Origin: Pseudorasbora parva
Lineage: Eukaryota > Chordata > Actinopteri > Cypriniformes > Gobionidae
Reading direction: 5' to 3'
Length of the DNA stretch: 64,000 nucleotides
Assembly: GCF_024679245.1 (NCBI RefSeq)
Contig: NC_090178.1
Span: forward strand, 17,355,213 to 17,419,212
Each line of letters opens with the position of its first letter. Within the stretch, counting starts at the first letter, position 1. The position numbers and the translations under genes were made by a program. Below the pieces are notes generated by a model that saw nothing but the letters and a program-made list of their open reading frames with translations, was not told where the DNA came from and did no database searches. This document shows positions 1 through 12,710 of the stretch, piece by piece.

Positions 1-259
1 TATAACGCAAAACTGAGCTTCAGAATTCCAAGACGTTTGAGAACTGTGCCAGGATGCGAAAAATAACGACAATTTGTTTGACAATTTGTCACATGCAGAT
101 TTCTTGCACATTACCCATGATTAACACAGGTATAAATGAGGATATTGTTTCCTGGCAAACGTGCACTCTAAGGAATGAAGATGTGCAAATGGCTTCGTTC
201 ATTTTAAGCGAGGTGACACTTCACACCGTCTCACATTCACACTTCTTTGTATCTTGCAG
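1..259. other. Gene-less edge sequence
   Basis: Nothing is recognised here. The last part, a pyrimidine-rich stretch ending in TTGCAG at 254-259, would serve as the acceptor side of the possible exon that follows. Confidence 0.3.
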
Positions 260-317
260 GGTGTAGACTGGAGCAGGTGCGGTGCCTGTAGGTCCTTTTT
301 GTACCATATGTACTCAG
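260..317 (+). CDS. Possible internal exon of an unidentified gene
   Basis: A 58-bp segment lies between a plausible splice acceptor (pyrimidine-rich tract ending TTGCAG) and a good donor (CAG then GTAAGG). Only the frame starting at the first base is open; it reads GVDWSRCGACRSFLYHMYS and ends one base into a codon. The two Cys in CGAC could be structural, but no family is recognised. A 58-bp open frame is not statistically strong, and no neighbouring exon was found on the + strand. Treat it as a candidate only; it could equally be chance in non-coding DNA. Confidence 0.2.
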
Positions 318-456
318 GTAAGGCCATGGGGCATGATGTGTCACATCCCAAAATCACTTTACTCTCTCTCGCGCTCTCTGAATCACACAAACAAACTCAT
401 TGAACCATCTGCTTCTTCAGAATTTTCTTAATCATTATTGTTCATTTTCAAAATAA

Positions 457-460
<4 letters not shown>

Positions 461-520
<60 letters not shown>
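461..520. repeat. (TA)n microsatellite
   Basis: About 60 bp of uninterrupted TA dinucleotides in an AT-rich flank (roughly 420-780). Confidence 0.97.
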
Positions 521-524
<4 letters not shown>

Positions 525-1710
525 CACACATTATTCAAATAATACAACAATAATATAAAAAATATGACTACTAATAATTTTTTGATTATTTGCTTATTTA
601 ATGTTTAGTATATAGTTGCGTATAGTTGTGTAATGTTTAGTTATGTTTAATATGTCTTTATTATTATTGATGTTGTCATTGTTAAATACTGTGTATTAAA
701 AAGCACCAGATGCTGATTTATTTTGTATGATGTAATGATGCCATGAAAAAATAAAAAAGTAAAACAATCGTATTTTGTAAAAAGTGTTTTTTTCTGTATT
801 ATCTGGCAGCTCTACTTTTAGTAGGAAATTTCAGTGACTGCCTGCAGGGACAGTTTCCCTCGAGCAGCCCGGGGTGCTGTACTCAAGGGCACTTGGAATT
901 GAACCTGCACCCTTTGTACTGTCAACTGAGATCCTTAACCCTGTATTTGTGTAGCAAAGTGGTAAAGCTTCTCATTTGACAGAGAGAGCGAGCAAATGTG
1001 TTTGTGTGTAAAACGTGTAAAAGCCATTTAGGATTTGACCCCCTGACACTGCTTAGAGGCAGCTTTTCCTTGTACTATACTTGGCTGCGAACACACTCCC
1101 TCATGCTCTCGCTCATGTTTGGATCTTTTTCCTCTGGTTGCTAAGCCACATAGACTGGCACACTAGTAATGCCTGCACTGTCCGTCCTGTCTCTGCACTG
1201 TCACCATATGCTCAGAGAGATGTTGCATCAGTTCTTCCATGATCTGTCACTGCACCAAACGTTTTCACTTGGTAATACTTACAAGCAGGGTCTCAAATAA
1301 CACCCACCTAGTGACAAAGTAAAAATTGGCTTTGGCAAGTAAATCATTATTGACCTGTTGGCTGGTCATTCTGGTAAAGTCAGCTGACATGATTGTGACT
1401 GTCATGACTTGCAGGAAAGTGTACCATTTAAAGGTTGCCTATTTTTGTAAGATTTTGTTTTTTCTGAGGTGACACATTTGTGCAACATTCATGCACTAAA
1501 CCACAGAAATAAAACTTAAAAAGCAACCCAATGGGACCCAAAACTCATTGGTTACCAACATTTTTCAAAAATATCTTCTGTCTTTCAGTCATACAGGTTT
1601 GGGAATGACACAAGGGTGAGTAAATGATGATAGAATTGACTGTTTTGGGGGGACTATCCCCCCAATAATATATTCCATATTTTGTAACAGGAAGCTTGTT
1701 TCCATATCTG
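521..1710. other. Gene-less region with a possible old dispersed repeat
   Basis: There is no open frame of note. Positions about 829-951 contain phrases such as CTCAAGGGCAC and TTGAACCTGCACCC, which resemble a class of fish dispersed repeats. The similarity is from memory and weak. The rest appears to be single-copy sequence. Confidence 0.3.
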
Positions 1711-2080
1711 CACTGCACAAAAAATGTTTAAAAAGTAAGTTACCTAATTGCCTTAAAATTTTGAGTTCATTGAAATTAAAAATGTGAGTTAATACAATAA
1801 ACATTTTCGAGAATTGACACCCTTTATTCAAGTATTATTAAACAATTTTGTAATTGTGTTTTTTTTGTAATAATACAGTGAAACATGGCAAATGTTCATG
1901 ATTTATAATTTTTTTTAAATTTATGTGATTCAGATACAATAATATTTTGAGTTTCTATATATTAAACCAATTTCCTTTATTGTACTTTTTAAATATTTTT
2001 TATAAATGTTTTTTTTATTTTTATTTCAATAAACTCAGCATTTTAAGACAACCAGGAAACCAAAAAATTTTTTTACAGTG
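1711..2080. mobile_element. MITE with CACTG...CAGTG ends (copy 1)
   Basis: The ends read CACTGCACAAAAAA at the left and TTTTTTACAGTG at the right, an imperfect inverted pair. The interior phrases TTGCCTTAAAATTTTGAG and TTTTAAGACAACCAGG recur in the insertion at 37062-37456, so this is the same non-autonomous family. It has no coding capacity and is more decayed than the second copy. Superfamily is uncertain; the second copy's TA duplication favours Tc1/mariner-type. Confidence 0.75.
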
Positions 2081-2249
2081 TGAATACAATCTATCTTGCA
2101 ATTTAGACATTACTTTCTCAGAATTGTGAGTTTATATCACAATTCTGCGGAAAAAAGTGAAAATTGCAATATGTGAACTCAAAATTGTTAGATAAAAAGT
2201 TCAATTACCTTTTCGTTTTGTATTCAGTGGTGTAAACAAGCTTTTATAT

Positions 2250-2250
2250 A

Positions 2251-2332
<82 letters not shown>
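2250..2332. repeat. A-run and (TA)n left flank of the Tc1 element
   Basis: A poly-A run (about 2250-2268) is followed by about 64 bp of TA dinucleotides that end exactly at the transposon boundary. The tract continues on the other side of the element at 3953. Confidence 0.95.
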
Positions 2333-2335
<3 letters not shown>

Positions 2336-2545
2336 TCTTGTTCAAAATAATAGCAGTACAATGTGACTAACCAGAATAATCAAGGTTTTTAGTATATTTT
2401 TTATTGCTACGTGGCAAACAAGTTACCAGTAGGTTCAGTAGATTCTCAGAAAACAAACAAGACCCAGCATTCATGATATGCACGCTCTTAAGCCTGTGCA
2501 ATTGGGCAATTAGTTGAAAGGGGTGTGTTCAAAAAAATAGCAGTG
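2333..2545 (+). repeat. Left terminal inverted repeat of the Tc1 element
   Basis: Pairs with 3739-3952 with about nine differences by eye over 213 bp. The outer motif TTGTTCAAAATAATAGCAGT (2338-2357) and the inner motif ending at 2545 are the presumed transposase-binding sites. Confidence 0.93.
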
Positions 2546-2628
2546 TCTACCTTTGACTGTACAAACTCAAAACTATTTTGTACAAACATTTTTTTTTCTG
2601 GGATTTAGCAATCCTGTGAATCACTAAA

Positions 2629-3624
2629 CTAATATTTAGTTGTATGACCACAGTTTTTTAAAACTGCTTGACATCTGTGTGGCATGGAGTCAACCAACTT
2701 GTGGCACCTCTCAGCTGTTATTCCACTCCATGATTCTTTAACAACATTCCACAATTCGTTCACATTTCTTGGTTTTGCTTCAGAAACAGCATTTTTGATA
2801 TCACCCCACAAGTTCTCAATTGGATTAAGGTCTGGAGATTGGGCTGGCCACTCCATAACATTAATTTTGTTGGTTTGGAACCAAGACTTTGCCCGTTTAC
2901 TAGTGTGTTTTGGGTCATTGTCCTGTTGAAACAACCATTTCAAGGGCATGTCCTCTTCAGCATAGGGCAACATGACCTCTTCAAGTATTTTAACATATGC
3001 AAACTGATCCATGATCCCTGGTATGCGATAAATAGGCCCAACACCATAGTAGGAGAAACATGCCCATATCATGATGCTTGCACCTCCATGCTTCACTGTC
3101 TTCACTGTGTACTGTGGCTTGAATTCAGAGTTTGGGGGTCGTCTCACAAACTGCCTGTGGCCCTTGGACCCAAAAAGAACAATTTTACTCTCATCAGTCC
3201 ACAAAATGTTCCTCCATTTCTCTTTAGGCCAGTTGATGTGTTCTTTGGCAAATTGTAACCTCTTCTGCACATGCCTTTTTTTTAACAGAGGGACTTTGCG
3301 GGGGATTCTTGAAAATAGATTAGCTTCACACAGACGTCTTCTAACTGTCACAGTACTTACAGGTAACTCCAGACTGTCTTTGATCATCCTGGAGGTGATC
3401 ATTGGCTGAGCCTTTGCCATTCTGGTTATTCTTCTATCCATTTTGATGGTTGTCTTCCGTTTTCTTCCACGTCTCTCTGGTTTTGCTCTCCATTTTAAGG
3501 CATTGGAGATCATTTTAGCTGAACAGCCTATCATTTTTTGCACCTCTTTATAGGTTTTCCCCTCTCTAATCAACTTTTTAATAAAAGTACGCTGTTCTTC
3601 TGAACAATGTCTTGAACGACCCAT
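2629..3624 (-). CDS. Tc1-like transposase, intact frame
   Basis: 331 codons, ATG at 3624-3622, stop TAG just beyond the final residues GHTTKY. Family role: cuts the element out at its inverted ends and inserts it at TA dinucleotides. Residues about 1-110 form the paired-like DNA-binding region with two helix-turn-helix parts separated by a basic RRGRKRK stretch (51-57) that may also act as a nuclear signal. The catalytic triad is visible as Asp144 (WTDES), Asp235 (QQDNDPKH) and Glu270 (NPIENLWG), with 34 residues between the last two, which is DD34E. Length matches active Tc1-type enzymes (about 340 residues). No stop or frameshift is present. The chosen ATG is the first in frame and gives the usual N-terminus. 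Activity itself cannot be judged from sequence alone. Confidence 0.95.
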   Translation of the reverse strand: MGRSRHCSEEQRTFIKKLIREGKTYKEVQKMIGCSAKMISNALKWRAKPERRGRKRKTTIKMDRRITRMAKAQPMITSRMIKDSLELPVSTVTVRRRLCEANLFSRIPRKVPLLKKRHVQKRLQFAKEHINWPKEKWRNILWTDESKIVLFGSKGHRQFVRRPPNSEFKPQYTVKTVKHGGASIMIWACFSYYGVGPIYRIPGIMDQFAYVKILEEVMLPYAEEDMPLKWLFQQDNDPKHTSKRAKSWFQTNKINVMEWPAQSPDLNPIENLWGDIKNAVSEAKPRNVNELWNVVKESWSGITAERCHKLVDSMPHRCQAVLKNCGHTTKY

Positions 3625-3738
3625 TTTCCTCAGCTTTCAAATGCATGTTCAACAAGTGTTGGCTTCATCCTTAAATAGGGGCCACCTGATTCACACCTGT
3701 TTCTTCACAAAATTGATGACCTCAGTGATTGAATGCCA

Positions 3739-3949
3739 CACTGCTATTTTTTTGAACACACCCCTTTCAACTAATTGCCCAATTGCACAGCCTTAAGAGT
3801 GTGCATATCTTGAATGCTGGTTCTCATTTGTTTTCTGAGAATCTACTGAACCTACTGGTAACTTGTTTGCCACGTAGCAATAAAAAAATATACGAAAAAC
3901 CTTGATTAATCTGGTTAGTCACATTGTACTGCTATTATTTTGAACAAGA

Positions 3950-3952
<3 letters not shown>
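3739..3952 (-). repeat. Right terminal inverted repeat of the Tc1 element
   Basis: Complement of the left repeat, with the inner motif at 3739-3758 and the outer motif near 3928-3947. It is one base longer than its partner because of a T-run length difference. Confidence 0.93.

Positions 3953-4034
<82 letters not shown>
3953..4034. repeat. (TA)n microsatellite, right flank of the Tc1 element
   Basis: About 82 bp of TA dinucleotides starting directly at the transposon end. Together with 2269-2332 it suggests the element inserted into, or seeded, one TA tract. Confidence 0.97.
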
Positions 4035-4038
<4 letters not shown>

Positions 4039-7000
4039 CATGACCTCTAAGAAATATTAATGTCCTGTTATTTTTATTTTATATTTAGAATTTTAAAATC
4101 ACAATAATGCTTTAATATATTTTTATAATAATAATTGAATTTAGATTTTCGGCACCCTGCTTAATTCAAATTTAATTCTCAGAGGTGCATTGGGTTGGGG
4201 GGGGGGGATCACTTCATAGACAGAAGCGGTGTCATATTTAAACTCTAACTGAAGTTTGAACCGAGGCTAAAGTCCTCAGCTGGTGATGTTCGAGGGGTAC
4301 CTACCATCACCAGACACTTGTACGCACACACACTCCCCCCCCTTACCAAAACTGAGAGGAGTGGAAACGGTTCCCGCTCTGATGAAAGGGGCCCTCTGAT
4401 CGAGACGACAACAAAGGGCTCGGCCGCCTGTGTTTGGAAAAGCTTTCCCTTTCTTCTCGCCTTCCTCCTCCTCCATCTCCTCTTCTCTCGTCTCTGATCT
4501 TTCCCTCTCTCTATCTCCCTCTGCCCGGTGCCACTCTCTCTGGCAGGGCCCCGCTCGGCTCTTCGTTAGGGTGGCGATACAATCGGGGGGACTGGATTAA
4601 AAATCAGCGTGCGTCCTTGTCGAAGGCGCCCAGGATGGCACACTTTGATGTCTCTCCGCAAATTTGAAATTCATATGTTGTCACACTTCATTTTATTCTC
4701 CCCTTCTTTTTTTCCCCTTCTTTTTTTGGGTTCGTTCTTTAGTTGCACACATGTACTGTGCGAAAACGTGAATGGGAGAAGATGTAAAAGCCGTTCTCGC
4801 TCGTGCCTTTCTTTTATTTTTCATGTTTCTACATCTTTTGGTGGGCGGGAAGAAATAATGAATCATTTAATTTGCTTTGATTGAAGGAGGCGTGATGGAG
4901 CTGCCGAGGTTCAGTGGGATGACAGTGTAGAGGACAGAGAGAGTTCAGAGGAAAAGAAAGAAGGAGGGGAGACGGGGGTTTACACTTTGATGACACTTCA
5001 AAAACTGTGCGCCAAAACTAAGCTATCAGCCCTATCTGAGAACTAACTAGCATATGTGTGCCCTCCTTTACAGTCCCCTGTGAAAACAAAACGCGACGCA
5101 ACAACAAACAATGCCAGCAACAAACAAGGCCTTCTATTTCTTCAACCAACAAAACAAGAATGACGGCAGGCTGAAGTAATCTCATTACCCTGTGAGGAAA
5201 AACAGCTATTAACGGCAATTCAATACACTGGGCGAATGCACTGCAGTTGGACTTCAAGATCAATGTGACTGGTAATTATCCGACTCGGGTTTTACGTTCT
5301 CCTATCCCACAACGCATTCTCCCCAACTTCACTGACCTCCCCAGACAGTAACAAATGGGCATGACGGCTGGGCTGGTGTTTGCGTATGTGTTGTGGAAGG
5401 GGTTCTCCTATCACTTACGCCAAAAGCTTCGTCATCAATCTCTCCAATAACACGAGTCCATCTATTCCTCTAAAGCCCCAACTCCCAGGCAATGGCAATA
5501 CGGTCTCCGACACACGGCCCAACCTCTCGCTCTCCCCTTTATGACGAATGGGTTTTAATAAAAGCTGACAGAGTGATGAAATTAAAAGTGCGTCCCATGG
5601 CCTCCAATTGCTCCAGCTGCTCAATTACAGCGCATATCTCAGCGCCCTCGCCCTCAGTCTTACATCACCATTGCCGTAATATTATTGGACTCATCCTCGT
5701 CAGACCCGATTGTCGAAGTCTAAGTCGTTGTTCTGATGGGCACCCAAAGAGATGCACAATGCCTGTGCGTCTTCCCCATCCTAATAAAATCTGCCAACCT
5801 CGACCTTATTTGCTAGTATTATGTCGATTTCCCATGCTACCTCATTACGGCAGTGATGGTGTACCCGAGGAGGCGGGGAAAGAGAACAAGTGTGTGTCTT
5901 TCTAAGGGAAAAGTCCCATAAGTACTAACTGACAAAGTCCTAATCTGCCCCGTCAACCCTTTTGAAAAAAAAAAGCATCCTTTGTTGTAGATTATGCAGC
6001 ATCCTTAATCCTGTTCTCATCCCCCACTTATACTAATTTATAATCTTTTAGGTCTGAGTTTGGAGGGGATGGAACGGTGTTCCATTAGAGAACAGTATTG
6101 CCACCAAGACAGCAATGTTTTATAGGACCCCATTTTAGGAAGACATAAATCCTCGGAACTACTAAAAATTTAAACATAGGCCTATAGAAAAAAAAAAACA
6201 TGCATCTACCTACCTTTTTTGCAAACCTCCAAAGACATACCTATATATACAATTCACTGCAGTTACAGCTGAAATGAACGCTAGTGGCAGTAAAACACCA
6301 ACTTGTATTCCTTTTCACACAAATTATGATTACAGGGGCTGATTATTGATTCAATTTAGAATGGTATACAATGTTATGATCTCAAAACACTTTTATTTTG
6401 TAACAATCACATAAATCCACTTAAACTCCGTGGACCCTGTACAGGGTCCGGAATGACATTCTCATGTATATACTTTCAATTTTAATGTCTGTGGAGAAGC
6501 TCTGACCTCATATGCAGTACCATTTGAAAGCTTAGAGTCTCTACTTTTTGGAAATATGCATCACTTTTGCATTTGTTTTGGACAAAGTAATGTAGGCTAT
6601 TTATATGTATGGAGAGGGGAAAAAGGGTGGTCATCCCTTCAGATCCATTTGAGTAAATCTTGCATATAAAATGACACAGACAAACTTCTTTTTTCCACTA
6701 TTTTCTTGAATTTAGTGGAAACAGCCCAAATTGTCTGCAGGGTGCTAGAGCAAAAATGAATTAAAAAATATATATATTAAAAAGCGCCTACTTTTTTGCA
6801 GGGTTATAACCGCTTAGACAACATATACTAACATGTTTATCACTTTTAGCAGTGTTTTATGTAACTTCAAAGGATTTCCTGTAAAATGACACCAGAATTT
6901 CGAACTTAGATCATTGTATGTGTGTATGGGAGGCTTTTCAATTTGGGTTGGCCAAATCCAGGCGGAAATCCCAAAAATGATCCTGGAGTTTAAGCGGATA

Positions 7001-8029
7001 ACCAGCTACAAATGTATGTTTTTTTTTCTGACAAAAAGAAACTTACTTGGTAGTAAACTTGGTACAGCATTGCACTTGCAATGGTAAACGATTTGTAGAA
7101 ACAAGCTAAAATGGCATAGTTACCTTTTTATCTCCCATTGCTTTTGTTAACAACTGTCAGCTAGGTTTAGGGTGTTAGTGTGTTAACCTTTTAGATCCTC
7201 TTACCATTTCACTTTGAAAGTGCCATGATATGTACAACACACATTATAAAATGTAGTCACATTCATCAGTTTCTGAGAAAACTGAATGCTTTTGGCATCT
7301 CTTATGGGACATTTCACTTTGAAAGTGCGAAATGGGCAAAAAATGTAAATTTGCCGAAATGTTGCCACAGATACGTTTTTACATCCCATTGTGCCTGCAT
7401 GGGATGTAAATTTTTTACCTGATGACCCAAGTCTAAAAGTAATGTTGCAACTTGTAATGTAAAGTCTCACAACAAGCCCATGTAATCTATGTGTTTGATA
7501 TTTAAACTGAACACACACACACAGCAGAGCTGAAAATCTCAAAGTGGAATAACTTCATACCGGTAATATAAGTGATCTAATTGCTTTGAGAAAACAAACA
7601 ACATAAACCAAAGTAATACTAGAAGGGTGGTTTACTTTATCAGTGATTGCGTGTGTGTTAGAGGGAGAAAGAAAGAGAGGGAGGAAGTGTATTGTGTATC
7701 AGGAATCGAGAGAATTGGAAGACGCAGCAGCCATCGATGAAATAACCTTGGAGGCCGTCCAGACTGACGGCGTGAGTGGCAATGACTTGGAGCCGTTCCA
7801 TGCAGGGCCTTTTGTGCCTATTCCCAACACGTTCCAATAAGACGTGGACATTTAAACCGTTTCAGTAATTGAAAGGCTGTCTTGGAAGCCATCTGTGTGA
7901 ACAGCTTTCTGTTACCATGTTCACAAACTCAAACACTTAATTCAGACATTTATATTAGATTTATAGTGAACAAGGAGTTATAAGTTATAAAGGAGATACC
8001 ATACATGCTGTCAAGTTAGTTTTAAGTAA
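4035..8029. other. Mostly single-copy region without a recognised gene
   Basis: 4200-5960 has mixed composition, few repeats and several short open frames, none resembling a known protein; the Ser/Leu/Pro-rich one at 4434-4667 comes from CT-rich DNA. 6060-7560 is AT-rich and holds an 18-bp perfect palindrome GGACCCTGTACAGGGTCC (6432-6449) and two copies of ATTTCACTTTGAAAGTGC near 7206 and 7314, which suggests an old dispersed repeat. 7640-7840 is again single-copy. No exon, promoter or RNA gene could be supported. Low-repeat stretches such as 5000-5900 are candidates for conserved non-coding elements. Confidence 0.4.
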
Positions 8030-9850
8030 AAAAATCTTTGATTTACACACTTTGATTTAAGTTTTATTTAAAGTATGTAAGTATACTAATATCAATGTAC
8101 TAGTAGTAAACTTTCAATACTTGTCTAAATTGGCCATTTTTAGTTTATGACAAGTATAGGTTCATTGTAAAGGGTTAGTTCACCCAAAAATGAAATTGAT
8201 GTCATTAATGACTCACCCTAATGTCATTCCACACCCGTAAGACCTCCGTTCATCTTCAGAACACAGTTTAAGATATTTTATTAAAAAAAAACTATTTGAC
8301 TTTATTCAGCATTGTCTTCTCTTCCGTGTTTGTGTTCAATCCTCAAATAAAGATTCAACCGGTTCATGAATCAGTGAAGCGATCAATGATTTGGGGCGCC
8401 AATGTCACGTGATTTCAGCAGTTCGGATCTTGTCAAAGTGCTGAAATCACGTGACATTGGTTATTCGAATCATTGATCGCTTCACTGATTCATGAACCGG
8501 TTGAATCTTTTTGGAGGAACACGAAAGAGAGGACAATGCTGAATAAAGTCGTAGTTTTTGATATTTTTGGACCAAAATGTATTTTCGATGCTTCAAAAGA
8601 TTCTAATCAACCAACTAATGTCACATTTGGACTATGATGATGTTTTTATTCCCTTTCTGGACATGGACAGTGAAGTGTGCATAGACTGCATATGCTCTGG
8701 GACTAAAATATAAAATATCTTAAACTGTGTTCTGAAGATGAAGGGAGGTCTTACGGGTGAGGAACGACATTAGGGTGAGTCATTAATGACATCAATTTCA
8801 TTTTTGGGTGAACTAACCCTTTAAGGTGCTTTTGTTAAACTGGAATTATATATTAAAGTATTAATTCATTATCTACATGTGCTTACTGTAAAATAAAGTG
8901 TTATCAAAGTATACTTTAAATGTAACAGTAGTAAACTTTGAGTACACAATTAGTTTACAACTACATTTCTCATTTGTAATGCAGCTTAATACACATGTAT
9001 AAGTATACTGATAGTTTACTAGTTTAATAATTATAGCATATTTTTAGTTTATGAAAGTTCACTTGGAAGTATACTCTTAGTAAACTATTTTTTATACTGC
9101 AAGTTGTACGTTTTCTTTAGGTAAATTTAACATCATACTTATATCATTTTAATATTTATCTACTATGTTAATGTTATCTGACTTGAGTATTAATATTAAT
9201 TCATTTTTATACTTTATAACTTTTTATATATTTTATAATATAATTTTGGTAACACTATTTTAAGGTTCAGTTATTAACTATTAACTAGTTGCTTACTAGC
9301 ATGCATATTACTAGGATATTGGCTGTTATTAGAACTTATAAAGCACATATTAAATCCTTATTCTGCATAAACTTATTCTACATCCCTTAATCCTACCAAT
9401 ACCTAAACTTAAATGCTACAAAAACTACCTTACTAACTATTAATAAGCAGTAAATTAGGAGTTTATTGAGGTAAAAGACGAGGCGTGCACTCCATCAGCG
9501 AGAGAGACATGGGAAACAAACAAGTATGCAAACGGAAACGATCGTAGCCTGAAAAAATTATCGAGCTCATTATTTTATCATGCGATTAATTGATTTATTG
9601 ACTATCGCGACAGGCCTAAAGACTTTTTTTTTGCCGGTTGGACGGCTGTTCTGGACTTTTCCAGAACGCACAGATTGCCAATCCGTCCCTGCTTTTAAAT
9701 CAAGTATGTGTAATTTTAAGTATATTTCTGAGAAGTACATACAAGCATACTTTCTTATTTTTAGTCTAAAAGAAGTAATTTTACTAATATAACTAATAAT
9801 AGCACACTTTACTATACTTCTTTTTTTGTAAGGTTTTTGTAGCTTTTTTT
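8030..9850. repeat. AT-rich dispersed repeat sequence around a MITE
   Basis: On both sides of the fold-back MITE, short phrases such as AGTATACT, TAGTAAACTTT and TTTAGTTTATGA recur many times, including again at 9700-9830. About 9245-9475 holds a further dispersed-repeat segment (TTGGTAACACTATTTTAAGG to GGAGTTTATTGAGG) of a type common in fish. Boundaries are not resolved and no coding capacity is seen. Confidence 0.5.
8168..8824. mobile_element. Fold-back MITE, GGGTTAGTTCACCC family (copy 1)
   Basis: The left end AAAGGGTTAGTTCACCC is mirrored by GGGTGAACTAACCCTTT at the right, and the arms stay complementary for long stretches (ATGACTCACCCTAATGTC against GACATTAGGGTGAGTCAT). The centre (about 8340-8515) is a second large hairpin with two CACGTG sites at 8406-8411 and 8448-8453. 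No gene is inside. The same ends or core recur at 32001, 49167 and 61155. The flanks are TAA/TTAA-like, but the target duplication is not clear. Confidence 0.88.
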
Positions 9851-11911
<2,061 letters not shown>

Positions 11912-12660
11912 AAAAGTTATGAAAATCAATACTTGTATTCTACAAGGATGCAATAAACTGATCAAAACCTACTGTAAATGCTCTTATTTTGAACTTCATT
12001 TTAAAGCATTGGGAAAAAAAATGGTTTCCACAAAAATATTAGGCAGCACAACAGCGATAAACAGTTTGCACAGATTATAACAGTTTTCAACAGTGATAAA
12101 AAGAAAATGATAATAAATGTTTCTTGAGCACCATATCAGCATTTTAGAATGATATCTGAAGGATCATGTGACACTGAAGACTGGAGTAATTTTTGTTCTG
12201 GAGACTGTTGTGAATCACAACATTACTGTATTTTATGATAAAATAAATGCAGATTTGGTGAGCACGAGAGACTTTAAGGGTGCTTTCACATCTCTAGTTC
12301 GGTTCATTGGGTCCGAACCAAGGGCAAACAATTTTTCAGCTTTATTGGTGCCTTTTCACACCGCACTGATTGCTTTGGTCCGAACCAGTTGAAACGAACC
12401 AAAATGCAGGCACATGACAACGTCCACATCACTCACTTGCCATGCTGTATTTACTAAACTGCTTTTCGATTGGTCAGCTTGTTTGGTGCGCACCGAGTGC
12501 GATTGCTGCTCTCACACCTGACCAAACGAACAACACCAAAGAGGGAAACCAACTCTGATTCAACCAAACTAAATGAGGCAGGTGTGAAAGCACCCTTAAA
12601 CATTAAAAAGAGAGTCCTACAGACTCCAGATTTTTTGAATGTGAAAACGTAACATTATTT
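11912..12660. repeat. Dispersed fish repeat, CAAAAGTTTGGGG family, split by a MITE
   Basis: Contains phrases shared by several places in the window: AATGTTTCTTGAGCACCA, GATCATGTGACACTGAAGACTGG and AGCACGAGAGACTT. Related fragments lie at 24755-24965, 33925-34250, 36702-36870, 43680-44080, 56400-56605 and 62690-63105. The sequence is interrupted at 12274-12599 by a MITE and resumes afterwards (AAACATTAAAAA). It has no coding capacity. The family name was not assigned. Confidence 0.7.
12278..12595. mobile_element. MITE with GGGTGCTTTCACA ends, flanked by TTAA
   Basis: The left end GGGTGCTTTCACATCT and the right end AGGTGTGAAAGCACCC are inverted partners. TTAA lies directly outside both ends (12274-12277 and 12596-12599), consistent with a TTAA target duplication of the piggyBac or Kolobok kind. 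The interior has inverted GGTTCGG/CCGAACC phrases. No gene is present. A relative lies at 39919-40563. Confidence 0.82.
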
Positions 12661-12710
12661 AGATTATACACAATACAGATATATCAACATTACCACTGGT
12701 AATAGTACAA

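Larger units (their letters stand above)
2333..3952 (-). mobile_element. Complete Tc1/mariner-like DNA transposon (DD34E)
   Basis: A 1,620-bp element whose two ends are inverted repeats of about 213 bp. The ends read CAGTCTTGTTCAAAATAA and its complement, and the flanks on both sides are TA, as expected for Tc1/mariner insertion. One uninterrupted transposase gene lies on the minus strand. Each terminal repeat holds two similar short motifs, an outer one near the tip and an inner one about 200 bp in (TGTTCAAAAAAATAGCAGTG), giving the IR/DR layout known from Sleeping-Beauty-type fish elements. The exact family name was not assigned. Confidence 0.95.

Noticed and set aside
840..950. tRNA or tRNA-derived SINE (also considered at 30480-30560)
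   Set aside because: Only loose T-arm-like wording (TTGAACCTGC, TTTGAACCTA); no cloverleaf or A/B box pair could be built.
2684..3409. Plus-strand open frames opposite the Tc1 transposase
   Set aside because: Antisense shadows of the clearly better minus-strand gene with its DD34E motifs.
4434..4884. Ser/Pro/Leu-rich protein frames
   Set aside because: Caused by CT-rich DNA; frames overlap and no domain, splice context or conservation signal is visible.
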